Below are positions 23,475 through 32,487 of a DNA stretch of 44,530 nt, piece after piece. Position 1 is the stretch's first letter, and every line of letters starts with the position of its first letter. The position numbers were made by a program, and so were the translations under genes. The notes below the pieces were generated by a model. The model was not told the DNA's origin and searched no databases. It saw only the letters and a program-made list of their open reading frames with translations. This DNA comes from Saprospiraceae bacterium (lineage in GTDB: Bacteria > Bacteroidota > Bacteroidia > Chitinophagales > Saprospiraceae), in contig JAGPCT010000025.1 of assembly GCA_018057925.1 (NCBI GenBank), positions 1-44,530 of the forward strand. The letters run 5' to 3'.

Positions 23475-24890
23475 TCAACATTCCGAAATATTGACGGCGA
23501 TAGCAAGCCCCCCTTCAGAAGTTTCTTTAAAACGGTCACTCATGCTTTGTGCTGTTTCCCACATCGTCTGAATGACTTCGTCGAGGGTTACTCTTGCCTT
23601 GGACGGATCGCTCTCCAATGCAATATTGGCGGCTGTAATAGCCTTTATCGCACCCATTGAGTTGCGTTCAATGCAGGGAATCTGAACCAAGCCACCTATA
23701 GGGTCACATGTCAATCCAAGATGATGTTCCATCGCTATTTCTGCTGCCATGAGGACTTGTGCCGGTGTTCCACCCATAATTTCCGTTAGTCCGGCAGCTG
23801 CCATAGCCGAAGACACCCCAATTTCTGCCTGACACCCACCCATAGCAGCCGAAATTGTTGCATTCTTCTTAAAAAGAGTCCCGATCTCTCCCGCTACCAA
23901 GAGAAATCGGATAATTTTATCCTCGCCTTTATATTCAGTAAACACCTGTGAATACATCAAGACTGCTGGTATTACGCCGCTTGCACCGTTGGTAGGCGCA
24001 GTAATTATCCGACCAAAGCTGGCATTCTCCTCATTTACAGCCAACGCAAAGCAAGAAATCCATTTGTTGATATTGGTAAATGTTTCTTCTGCTTCGACCA
24101 ATAGAAGATACCACTCATCCAGATTATGATACTCTTTGTCACCCAACATTTTTCTATTAATCCCTGCCGCCCTACGTGTGACGTTAAGCCCACCAGGCAA
24201 GATCCCTTCTTTGTTTACACCTGCATAGATACACTCTTTGATGTGGCGCCATATAGAAAGAGCTTTATTATTAATTTCATCCCGATTTCCCCAACTTTCT
24301 TCGTTGATATAGATCAAGTCCGAAAAAGAAATACCCAATTGTGCGCAGTACTTCAACACGGCTTCACCATGATGACATGGGTACAATGTACGGATACAAT
24401 AGTCCTCAACTGTAACATCTTCTTGAGTCGCTACAAATCCCCCACCCACAGAGTAATAATCTTGTGTAATAACAGTCCCATCCGCCATCAATGCTTTAAA
24501 TATCATACCATTGGGATGGAATGGAAGGTTTTCTTTTTTATTTAGAACAAGATGATGCCCATAGACAAAGGGAATATCTTTTTCGCCGCCCAGGACAAGG
24601 CGACCGGTCAACTTTATCTCTTCAGCTAAAGATACAACCCGAGATGTATCAATCGTCTTAAAATTCTCTCCCGACAACCCCAACATCCCGGCTATATCGG
24701 TACCATGCCCGATACCAGTCTTGGCAAGTGAGCCATAAAAGGTGACAAAGACTTCTTGAACGGAAGACAATTCTGACTGGTTCTTTATTTTGTTTAAAAA
24801 CATTTCAGCAGCATTCCACGGACCCATCGTATGCGAACTTGATGGACCTATTCCTACTTTTATAATTTCAAAAACACTGATTGACTTCAT
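23475..24890 (-). CDS. sdaA: L-serine ammonia-lyase, single-chain
   Basis: This 471-residue Fe-S enzyme deaminates L-serine to pyruvate and ammonia. The N-terminal domain has VGIGPSSSHTMGPWNAAEMF. The catalytic domain has ITAPTNGASGVIPAVLMYSQ, AAMGGCQAEIGVSSAMAAAG and CDPIGGLVQIPCIERN, which supply the cluster-binding cysteines. The two domains are fused in one chain, as usual in Gram-negative bacteria. The start is the ATG at 24888-24890. A minus-strand -7 box lies at 24926-24933. Confidence 0.95.
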   Translation of the reverse strand: MKSISVFEIIKVGIGPSSSHTMGPWNAAEMFLNKIKNQSELSSVQEVFVTFYGSLAKTGIGHGTDIAGMLGLSGENFKTIDTSRVVSLAEEIKLTGRLVLGGEKDIPFVYGHHLVLNKKENLPFHPNGMIFKALMADGTVITQDYYSVGGGFVATQEDVTVEDYCIRTLYPCHHGEAVLKYCAQLGISFSDLIYINEESWGNRDEINNKALSIWRHIKECIYAGVNKEGILPGGLNVTRRAAGINRKMLGDKEYHNLDEWYLLLVEAEETFTNINKWISCFALAVNEENASFGRIITAPTNGASGVIPAVLMYSQVFTEYKGEDKIIRFLLVAGEIGTLFKKNATISAAMGGCQAEIGVSSAMAAAGLTEIMGGTPAQVLMAAEIAMEHHLGLTCDPIGGLVQIPCIERNSMGAIKAITAANIALESDPSKARVTLDEVIQTMWETAQSMSDRFKETSEGGLAIAVNISEC

Positions 24891-24925
24891 TCCTTATTTT
24901 AATTATTGATACGAGACATCCGAAA

Positions 24926-24933
24926 CAAAATTA
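24926..24933 (-). promoter_or_regulatory. -7 box of sdaA
   Basis: Minus-strand TAATTTTG matches TAnnTTTG, 35 bp upstream of the sdaA start. A TTG lies about 24 bp further upstream, slightly beyond the usual spacing. Confidence 0.5.
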
Positions 24934-24978
24934 ACAATTACCCTTTCTTTTTGCTGTCAAATTTCACAAAGTTTTCAA

Positions 24979-25125
24979 CCCAAATTCCGCATTAGACAAA
25001 TGCGGAATCGATTTACGACTCGTAATCAAAGGTTTACAGAAACCATTGAAACGATTCGTACATCGGGATTAAGCCTCATAATCAGCACTATACAGTTTTT
25101 CAAAACCTTTACTGCTGAATTCAGG
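24979..25125 (-). mobile_element. MITE-like palindromic element, copy G (full length)
   Basis: This full-length copy begins CCCAAATTCCGCATT and ends CTGAATTCAGG. TCAA directly precedes (24975-24978) and follows (25126-25129) it, a 4-bp duplication. It lies upstream of sdaA, in the 823-bp gap before the giant surface-protein gene. Confidence 0.75.
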
Positions 25126-25255
25126 TCAATAAACGTATGAAAAAAATTAAAAAAATTTTATCTGTGAAGCAGCGAAATTAAAAAAGCATGACTATATCTA
25201 AATATACAATAATTCTTACTTGTTTAAAACATCGCAGATAGTAGTCAATCAGAAT

Positions 25256-25290
25256 AAGAGCTCCCTGCTTTTTGGGAGCTTTTGTTTTTT
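25256..25290 (+). terminator. Orphan plus-strand intrinsic terminator
   Basis: AGCTCCC at 25259-25265 pairs with GGGAGCT at 25274-25280 around loop TGCTTTTT, followed by TTTGTTTTTT. The T-tract fits plus-strand transcription, yet neighbouring protein genes on both sides are on the minus strand. The 130 bp before it hold only a 14-codon frame (25137-25181), so it may end a small RNA. Confidence 0.65.
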
Positions 25291-25365
25291 ACCAATAATT
25301 GAAATAAATATGCTTGTTTAAAGTATTTCCGGTCACCTATAAAATCCTACTTAACCATTTGCCTT

Positions 25366-25433
25366 TAATTCCGATTGGATATTCGTAATAGTCCAATTAT
25401 ATTGGTCTAAACGACTATCATTCCGATAGCGAT
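25366..25433 (+). repeat. Second dispersed repeat family, copy 4
   Basis: TAATTCCGATTGGATATTCG, followed by TAATAGTCCAATTATATTGG and TCTAAACGACTATCAT, is the fullest plus-orientation copy and defines the family with 11334-11389. The centre TAGTCCAAT-TAT-ATTGGTCTA is an imperfect hairpin. Confidence 0.65.
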
Positions 25434-25473
25434 TGGGAGCATTTTGATTTTAGGGAAAATTTGACTGATTTAT

Positions 25474-25620
25474 CCCAAATTCCGTATTCGACAATTTCGG
25501 AATCGATTTACGACTCATAACCAATGGTTTACAGAAACCATTGAAACGATTCGTACATCGGGATTAACCCTCATAATCAGCACTATACGGTTTTACAAAA
25601 CCTTTACTGCTGAATTCAGG
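25474..25620 (-). mobile_element. MITE-like palindromic element, copy H (full length)
   Basis: This full-length copy begins CCCAAATTCCG and ends CTGAATTCAGG. It is flanked by a perfect 5-bp duplication TTTAT (25469-25473 and 25621-25625). It lies about 90 bp past the stop of the giant surface-protein gene and only 350 bp from copy G in the same orientation. Confidence 0.8.
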
Positions 25621-25713
25621 TTTATAAATCAATTTGGTATAAGAGGGCTTCGGATAAAAAATGGGTCAACTAATGTCAACCCATTTTCCTAACGATTTAT
25701 TTCTGTTTTTTTA

Positions 25714-28700
25714 TTAATTCATCTTTATCAATCGCATAGTATGCGTATTATTTGTAGTACTGATGACCACAAAATATACACCTGTTACGAATTTTCCGGT
25801 ATTTAATATTTCTGAATTGAATCCTTTGACAGCTGTTATCTTTTTATCCAAGACTACTTTACCCAATCGATCCAATATCTGTAAGGACACCTTGCCTGCG
25901 TCAGAGGCAGTAAACTCGACAGTTACCTGCTCAGTTGTCGGATTAGGTCTCAATTTGTAATCACCTGTAGTTACGCGTTTCACATCGTAAGATACATCTT
26001 GATTATTGTCTTGATCATTAACCAATGGATCAACTCCTTCTATTGAACAAGGTACATTAATCTGACAAACACTGGTACACCCATTGGCATCCGTCACAGT
26101 AAGCCTTAGTTCAAGGGTTTTGAACGACATGGATATGTGCAAGCCTGATGTGCCTTGTCCTGACATGATATGACATGAGCCATTGAGCACTTCCCACTGA
26201 TAGCTATATCCTCCGGCGCCTCCAGTCACTTCAGCATTGACTATGTTTTCAGAAGAATTACAGAAGACTTGTGGAGCATTGATAGAACACACCAAACTTC
26301 CGTCTTTGCTCAAGTGGTGAATAATCTGAGAAGCACTGTACCGTTCGCCACATTCATTTTCTATCGTCCATGTACGTGTCTCATCATAGTTTCCATTGGC
26401 CTGTTGATTACCTTTAACAACTTTTGTTTCCATCTTAGCAAATCCACATAATAATGCAGGAGGCGTTATTACTGGCACTTGTACAAGACAATATACGGAA
26501 GTATCCGCAGGTACGAAGCTGAAGTCCGGAACTTTATCGGTACTCATCTTGACCGTCAGGTCTAATGAAGATGTGTTGCCGCAGACATCCGTAGCTGTCC
26601 ATGAGAATAGATAATCCTTGTGTATCAGCTTATCATCACAATGTGTGCCCAATGACTGTTGTGTAGGAATTACTTGCACATCCAATGCACAATTATCCAC
26701 TACATCGACCAATGCTTCTTTTCCTACGATCTCCAACAATGCATCATATTCCTCACAACTCACCTCAATTACCGGATTAGCCGGGCTGATATGGTATTTA
26801 GCGGCAAAGTCATAGTTAAATGCAAGAATTGGAGCTGTGTGATCATCGACTATTACCCGTTGAGTCAATGTCGAAGTATTACCACATGCATCTGTAGCGG
26901 AATAATATACCTCATAGTATTTGCCTCCATCACAAGCATAGGTCTTGTCTCCTCGCACCACTTTCAATTCTACCGGCCTATTGTTGCAATTATCCAGTGC
27001 ATAAGGCTTAACTTCTCCTTGATCTCCTTCACATACAACCTTCGCAGCATAGATTACAGGCCCTGTCTTATCTTCTACATTAACAATACGAGAGAACTCA
27101 GCAGAATTGCCACATGCATCCGTAGCAACATACTTTTCTGTCACTGTATAATTACCCGGACAGTTGCCCTCAACTCTATTTCGTTCTACTTCCATCTTCA
27201 CTGTAGAGCAATCATCATACGCTTTAACAGCAGGTATCTTGGCTTCGCAATCTACATTTATCTCAACTGCATTTGGCGTAAAGTATGGTTTTACATCATC
27301 TATAAGCTGTACAAATAGCTTAAATTCTGATGTATTGCCACAGTTGTCAGCCGCCACCCATGTGTAGCTAATTAGCTTAGCATATCCATCCTTGCTGCAA
27401 TCACCGGACTGTACATCTATTTTAACATCTACATTGAACAAGTCACACATATCTCGTGCGCTTATCCAGCTTAGAACAGTTGCTTTATCAGCTTCTACCC
27501 ATTCGTTACACCTAACACTCACAGTCGCTCCATTGAATTCACCCTTATATGGTCCGGAGACAATATTCATGCTTGGTGCAGCGTGATCATTGGATGTAAC
27601 ATATTGAGTCGCATAGGACATGTTACCACATGCGTCTGAGAATGTCCATGTTCTGATATAACTGGTATTGAGCGGGCATGTGCCACTTATCGGCTCATCC
27701 ACATAGTTATAGGTTATTTCGGTACAGTTATCTGTCACGACCGGATACGTTTTATCATTTTCGCAGACAGTTTCCTTAATGTACCTAACCACAGGAGCTT
27801 CCTTATCTTCTATTCTGATGTAGAACTTGTATTCGGAAGGATTTCCACACTTGTCAATTGCACTGAATATCACCGTATATAGCTTGGTATATCCATAATG
27901 CCAGCATGCTCCTTCATTGGTAAATTTAATATCTAATTTAACTGGAGCGCTACCGGTACATTCGTCTTCAGCCTTCATCAAAGTGGATGGGTTGTTGCTC
28001 AACCATTCAGGCAGTTCCAATCCATCGCAGCTTCTTCTCAATGTATCTCCATCTGCAATACCTTCCATAAATGCGCTTATTGGCGTTATAACCGGACCGG
28101 TATTGTCTATAACATGAATTGTCTGAGTATAAGTACTTGTATTGCCGCAACAATCCTTAGCGCTATATTTCCTTAAGATGGTATAGTTACCAGGACAATT
28201 TCCAGGAATTTTTGTATCAGCAAAGGTTATGGTTGCACATTCACATTCGTCTATTGCGCTAATTTTGAAAACCCGATCACTTTCTTTACAATCAATGGTA
28301 ACATCAGGAGGAAGCTGTGTAAATACCGGTGGAATAGTATCTATTACCAGTATTTCAAAGTTGAGATTTGTCTCATTGTAGCATTCATCCGTCACTTTAA
28401 TCTGAACTACAATTTTCTTGAAATAGCCATCTTCACTACATGAGCCTTCAAGCACATTTTGTGTTAATATAAACGTTGGCGTGCCGCAATTATCAGAAAT
28501 GCTGATCTCAGAATCTAATAATGTCGGCAATTCCCAATCTTTCTCCATCGCACGACATTGTATGATTACGGTCTCTCCATTTTCCACATTGGCAAAAAAC
28601 GGATCGGTGATAATTAATGTTGGCTTGGTTGTATCCTGTACGGTTACAATCTGTACGTGTGTAGTCTCATTACCACATTCATCTGTGGCTACCCATGTTC

Positions 28701-31700
28701 TGGTCAATGTGTAGTTGTACGGACAATCACCATCCGTGCGCACTTCAGTAAAGTCGATGGTTACTAAACTTGCTAAACTACAATTATCTGTTGCTGTTAA
28801 AATAATCGGTGCGGGAACTGCATCACAATCCACCAACATGTCTTGAGGAAGATCCTCTACAAAGACCGGCTTAGTCGTATCCTGTACGGTTACAACCTGT
28901 ACGTGTGTAGTTTCATTTCCACATTCATCCGTAGCTACCCATGTTCTTGTCAATGTGTAGTTGTATGGACAGTCGCCATCCGTACGTACTTCTGTAAAAT
29001 CAATGGTTACTAAACTTGTTAGACTACAATTGTCTGTAGCTGTTAAAATTACCGGTTCAGGTACTGCATCGCAATCCACCAATATATCTTGAGGAAGATC
29101 CTCTACAAAGACCGGCTTGGTTGTATCTTGTACGGTTACAATCTGCACGTGTGTAGTCTCATTACCGCATTCATCCGTAGCTACCCATGTTCTTGTCAAG
29201 GTATAGTTGTATGGACAATCGCCATCTGTACGAACTTCTGTATAGTCAATGGTAACTACATTTGCTAAACTACAATTGTCTGTAGCTGTCATCACTACAG
29301 CATCCGGTACAGCATCGCAATTGACCGTTGTATCCTGTGGCAAGTCTTCTACAAAGACCGGCTTGGTCGTATCTTGTACGGTTACAATCTGTACGTGTGT
29401 AGTCTCATTACCGCATTCATCCGTAGCTACCCATGTTCTAGTCAATGTGTAGTTGTATGGACAATCGCCATCCGTACGCACTTCTGTAAAGTCGATGGTT
29501 ACTACATTTGCTAAACTACAATTGTCTGTAGCTGTCATCACTACAGCTTCCGGTACGGCATCGCAATTGACCGTTGTATCCTGTGGCAAGTCTTCTACAA
29601 AGACCGGCTTGGTCGTATCCTGTACGGTTACAATTTGCACGTGTGTAGTCTCATTACCGCATTCATCCGTAGCTACCCATGTTCTTGTCAAGGTATAGTT
29701 GTATGGACAATCGCCATCCGTACGCACTTCTGTATAGTCGATGGTTACTACATTTGCTAAACTACAATTGTCTGTAGCTGTCATCACTACAGCATCCGGT
29801 ACAGCATCGCAATTGACCGTTGTATCCTGTGGCAAGTCTTCTACAAAGACCGGCTTGGTCGTATCTTGTACGGTTACTACCTGTACGTGTGTAGTCTCAT
29901 TACCGCATTCATCCGTAGCTACCCATGTTCTTGTCAAGGTATAGTTGTATGGACAATCGCCATCTGTACGCACTTCTGTATAGTCAATGGTAATATCCGA
30001 AGGCCCGCTACAATTGTCTGTAGCTGTCATCACAACGGCATCCGGTACAGCATCACAATTGACCGTTGTATCCTGCGGCAAGTCTTCTACAAAGACCGGT
30101 TTGGTCGTATCTTGTACGGTTACGATTTGAGTATAAACCGTTTCATTGCCGGATTCATCGGTGGCAGTCCATGTTCTGGTCAAGGTATAATTGTTAGCAC
30201 AATTGCCATTGGTGCGAACCTCATTATATACAACCGTTACATTTGCTGCCGGACTACAATTATCAGTTGCTGTCAACACAACTGCATCCGGAATAGCATC
30301 ACAATTGACCGTCGTGTCTTGAGGAAGATCCTCTACAAAGACCGGCTTGGTCGTATCTTGCACCGTAATAATCTGAACACATGTCACTGTATCATTAGCT
30401 TCATCGACAATGGTGAAGGTTCGGGTTATTACATAGTTATAATTATTGGTTTGATTACTGATCACATCATTATGAGTCGTTGTCGTTGTGCCGCAAGAGC
30501 TCACCACGACCGGATTACCGGTAGCAACAACATCTGTTGACGAAGTACAATCTACAGTAGTATCCGAAGGGCATGTCACAACGAGTGTACAACAAACAGG
30601 ACCATCTCCTGTAACATTGACCACATTACAGCTATCCGTATCTGTTACAGAGAATGCATAACTATTTCCACCGGGAATTGGATTTGAAGTCCATACTGTA
30701 CCTGTCCAGGTTCCGGTTAATCCGGCACTTGTTAAAGTGTATGGTGCTGTTCCTCCGGATACGGTTACGGTCATAATATACTCATTCTGACCATCTATAC
30801 AATCAGTCACAACACTTACTGTATCAAAAGTTGAATTACCGACAGGCATAGTAGTTTCTGATGTGTCACATACGCATGTTCCGACTCCTATAACTTTGAT
30901 ATTATTAGATGCAGAACATCCAGTTGCTAACATATCAAAGTTAAATACAGTATTTGCTGCCATCGGACCATTGAAAGTCTGCGTTGCTGCCGGAGCACCG
31001 ATAGGATTACCGCTTGCATCAAGGCATAACACTTGGATACTTACACTTTGTGTTGGACCCAAATCGTTTTGCAAAAGCGTTGCAGAACCCTTTACTTTAA
31101 TTGTTCCATTTGGTCTTTCACATGTTTTGATTTGTGCTACATTTAATGACAAGCTGGAGAGTACCGGCGAAATGTTGACGGTATCCCTGACAGATGGGAA
31201 GTTAATATCAGCACATTGAATTGTGCCACAATAAAATCCATCTACCACGGCATAAGAAGTGATGATGATATTGTTATTGGTTATTTTACATACCGGAGCG
31301 CTCTTTGCAAGGACACCAATAGAATAGTCCATAATACTTCCAGCAGCCATACCGGACGGCTTAGTCAAAATCAACGTAGAAGTACCATCCACATTATCCA
31401 CATAACTTAGGACAGTCGGACAATTAGCAGTACAATTGAGTGTTCCTGAGTATTTTAACCCCGGAGGGAAAACAACTTCAACATAATCACCGCTAACAGA
31501 CGATCCTACGCCATATATTAGGTGATGCAGACTAACAGTTGCTTCTGATTCACAGTTGACAGTAGATTGGCTTGAACTCGTTGTTAAGATTTCTTGATAA
31601 GGGAAAGTAAATCCTTGAACCTTGATATCCTGGGTTGTAACTTTAATGCCATTACCTGTTGCAGGGTCGCCGCACAAATTGTTGGCATAAATATTAAAGT

Positions 31701-32469
31701 TGAAGCTTGATCCCGGAATAAATTCACACATCAATTGGGCATCAAATCTTACTCTAATCTGTCTAGGCGATAAAGCTAAGTTGTCAAATGTGCCCGGTAT
31801 GCCGGATGCAGGGATCTGTGTATGCGTCATCACATCGAACAACATATTCTCGGAGTCACCCAGATTGGCTAACGCTTGCCAATTACCGCTACCTTCAGGA
31901 TATTCAAATTCTACCGGTGAAGAAACCGTAATTCCATTGACTGTATGTAAAGCAAATTGAATGTCGGTCAAGCCTGCTGCTTGTGCGCTATTTATTATCA
32001 ATTCATAATGCAATGGAGAACAAGCTGGAACCGGGTTAGTGGGCTCCTGCACCAAAACAAGCTGAACTTCACTTGGCATCGTTGTCTCTTTCAGATAAAG
32101 ACTTCTTCCACAGGTCGTTGATGCAGGATCAGTAGGGTATTCTCTACAATCCCAGCCCATCACAACCTGAAGGGAGTCTGACACACAAGAAGCCAAATCA
32201 GCACTTACTTCCAGGTCGATAATACCTCCACTCGCAAGATTTACTTGCAGCTGTGCCCAGACCCCGCCGGAATATGCCACTAAAGGAATATTCATATTGG
32301 TATTCAAGTCCTTTAAACCACTTGCCGTCAGCACTCCACTACCCGTAGGGAATGCTACCCATACATAGTTAGCTCCTATACTGCTTGTGTTCTGTATTCT
32401 AACATTCCATTTAGTCGGGTGTGCGGCAGGGACAGTTCCTGACATATTGGTAATGGTTACATTAGGCAA
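25714..32469 (-). CDS. Giant hyalin-repeat-like surface protein, C-terminal part with T9SS sorting domain
   Basis: This 2251-codon segment is the 3' part of a longer frame that continues upstream, in the same frame, through 32485-34158 and 34162-35400. Up to about residue 620 it has conserved beta-sandwich-like regions. Residues 705-1278 are seven 82-residue repeats of HYR-like type (TATDNCS, TRTWVATDECGNET). Diverged HYR-like units follow to about 2080. The last 100 residues are a T9SS type A sorting tail (KLRPNPTTEQVTVEF, ... TGVYFVVISTTNN). It should be exported by T9SS and displayed or released at the surface. Read alone it has a TTG start and no signal peptide, so independent expression makes little sense. 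Confidence 0.85.
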   Translation of the reverse strand: MPNVTITNMSGTVPAAHPTKWNVRIQNTSSIGANYVWVAFPTGSGVLTASGLKDLNTNMNIPLVAYSGGVWAQLQVNLASGGIIDLEVSADLASCVSDSLQVVMGWDCREYPTDPASTTCGRSLYLKETTMPSEVQLVLVQEPTNPVPACSPLHYELIINSAQAAGLTDIQFALHTVNGITVSSPVEFEYPEGSGNWQALANLGDSENMLFDVMTHTQIPASGIPGTFDNLALSPRQIRVRFDAQLMCEFIPGSSFNFNIYANNLCGDPATGNGIKVTTQDIKVQGFTFPYQEILTTSSSQSTVNCESEATVSLHHLIYGVGSSVSGDYVEVVFPPGLKYSGTLNCTANCPTVLSYVDNVDGTSTLILTKPSGMAAGSIMDYSIGVLAKSAPVCKITNNNIIITSYAVVDGFYCGTIQCADINFPSVRDTVNISPVLSSLSLNVAQIKTCERPNGTIKVKGSATLLQNDLGPTQSVSIQVLCLDASGNPIGAPAATQTFNGPMAANTVFNFDMLATGCSASNNIKVIGVGTCVCDTSETTMPVGNSTFDTVSVVTDCIDGQNEYIMTVTVSGGTAPYTLTSAGLTGTWTGTVWTSNPIPGGNSYAFSVTDTDSCNVVNVTGDGPVCCTLVVTCPSDTTVDCTSSTDVVATGNPVVVSSCGTTTTTHNDVISNQTNNYNYVITRTFTIVDEANDTVTCVQIITVQDTTKPVFVEDLPQDTTVNCDAIPDAVVLTATDNCSPAANVTVVYNEVRTNGNCANNYTLTRTWTATDESGNETVYTQIVTVQDTTKPVFVEDLPQDTTVNCDAVPDAVVMTATDNCSGPSDITIDYTEVRTDGDCPYNYTLTRTWVATDECGNETTHVQVVTVQDTTKPVFVEDLPQDTTVNCDAVPDAVVMTATDNCSLANVVTIDYTEVRTDGDCPYNYTLTRTWVATDECGNETTHVQIVTVQDTTKPVFVEDLPQDTTVNCDAVPEAVVMTATDNCSLANVVTIDFTEVRTDGDCPYNYTLTRTWVATDECGNETTHVQIVTVQDTTKPVFVEDLPQDTTVNCDAVPDAVVMTATDNCSLANVVTIDYTEVRTDGDCPYNYTLTRTWVATDECGNETTHVQIVTVQDTTKPVFVEDLPQDILVDCDAVPEPVILTATDNCSLTSLVTIDFTEVRTDGDCPYNYTLTRTWVATDECGNETTHVQVVTVQDTTKPVFVEDLPQDMLVDCDAVPAPIILTATDNCSLASLVTIDFTEVRTDGDCPYNYTLTRTWVATDECGNETTHVQIVTVQDTTKPTLIITDPFFANVENGETVIIQCRAMEKDWELPTLLDSEISISDNCGTPTFILTQNVLEGSCSEDGYFKKIVVQIKVTDECYNETNLNFEILVIDTIPPVFTQLPPDVTIDCKESDRVFKISAIDECECATITFADTKIPGNCPGNYTILRKYSAKDCCGNTSTYTQTIHVIDNTGPVITPISAFMEGIADGDTLRRSCDGLELPEWLSNNPSTLMKAEDECTGSAPVKLDIKFTNEGACWHYGYTKLYTVIFSAIDKCGNPSEYKFYIRIEDKEAPVVRYIKETVCENDKTYPVVTDNCTEITYNYVDEPISGTCPLNTSYIRTWTFSDACGNMSYATQYVTSNDHAAPSMNIVSGPYKGEFNGATVSVRCNEWVEADKATVLSWISARDMCDLFNVDVKIDVQSGDCSKDGYAKLISYTWVAADNCGNTSEFKLFVQLIDDVKPYFTPNAVEINVDCEAKIPAVKAYDDCSTVKMEVERNRVEGNCPGNYTVTEKYVATDACGNSAEFSRIVNVEDKTGPVIYAAKVVCEGDQGEVKPYALDNCNNRPVELKVVRGDKTYACDGGKYYEVYYSATDACGNTSTLTQRVIVDDHTAPILAFNYDFAAKYHISPANPVIEVSCEEYDALLEIVGKEALVDVVDNCALDVQVIPTQQSLGTHCDDKLIHKDYLFSWTATDVCGNTSSLDLTVKMSTDKVPDFSFVPADTSVYCLVQVPVITPPALLCGFAKMETKVVKGNQQANGNYDETRTWTIENECGERYSASQIIHHLSKDGSLVCSINAPQVFCNSSENIVNAEVTGGAGGYSYQWEVLNGSCHIMSGQGTSGLHISMSFKTLELRLTVTDANGCTSVCQINVPCSIEGVDPLVNDQDNNQDVSYDVKRVTTGDYKLRPNPTTEQVTVEFTASDAGKVSLQILDRLGKVVLDKKITAVKGFNSEILNTGKFVTGVYFVVISTTNNTHTMRLIKMN
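28636..30357 (-). repeat. Seven tandem 246-bp repeats encoding 82-residue HYR-like domains
   Basis: The marker ACAAAG recurs at 28859, 29105, 29351, 29597, 29843, 30089 and 30335, exactly 246 bp apart each time. The central units are nearly identical at DNA level, including silent positions, pointing to recent amplification or gene conversion. Outer units (28636-29127 and 30112-30357) are more diverged. Confidence 0.95.
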
Positions 32470-32484
32470 TGATATCGTAACATT

Positions 32485-32487
32485 TCA
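32485..32487 (-). other. In-frame TGA codon interrupting the giant surface-protein gene (second)
   Basis: Minus-strand context is ACG CTG ACC TGA AAT GTT ACG. The frame is open on both sides and is the same frame as the downstream segment (32470-32484 reads NVTIS before the TTG at 32469). Confidence 0.9.

Noticed and set aside
26269-31960. Many plus-strand frames within the giant surface-protein gene
   Set aside because: They are antisense shadows of the repetitive coding sequence; several are copies of the same 67-81 codon frame repeated every 246 bp.
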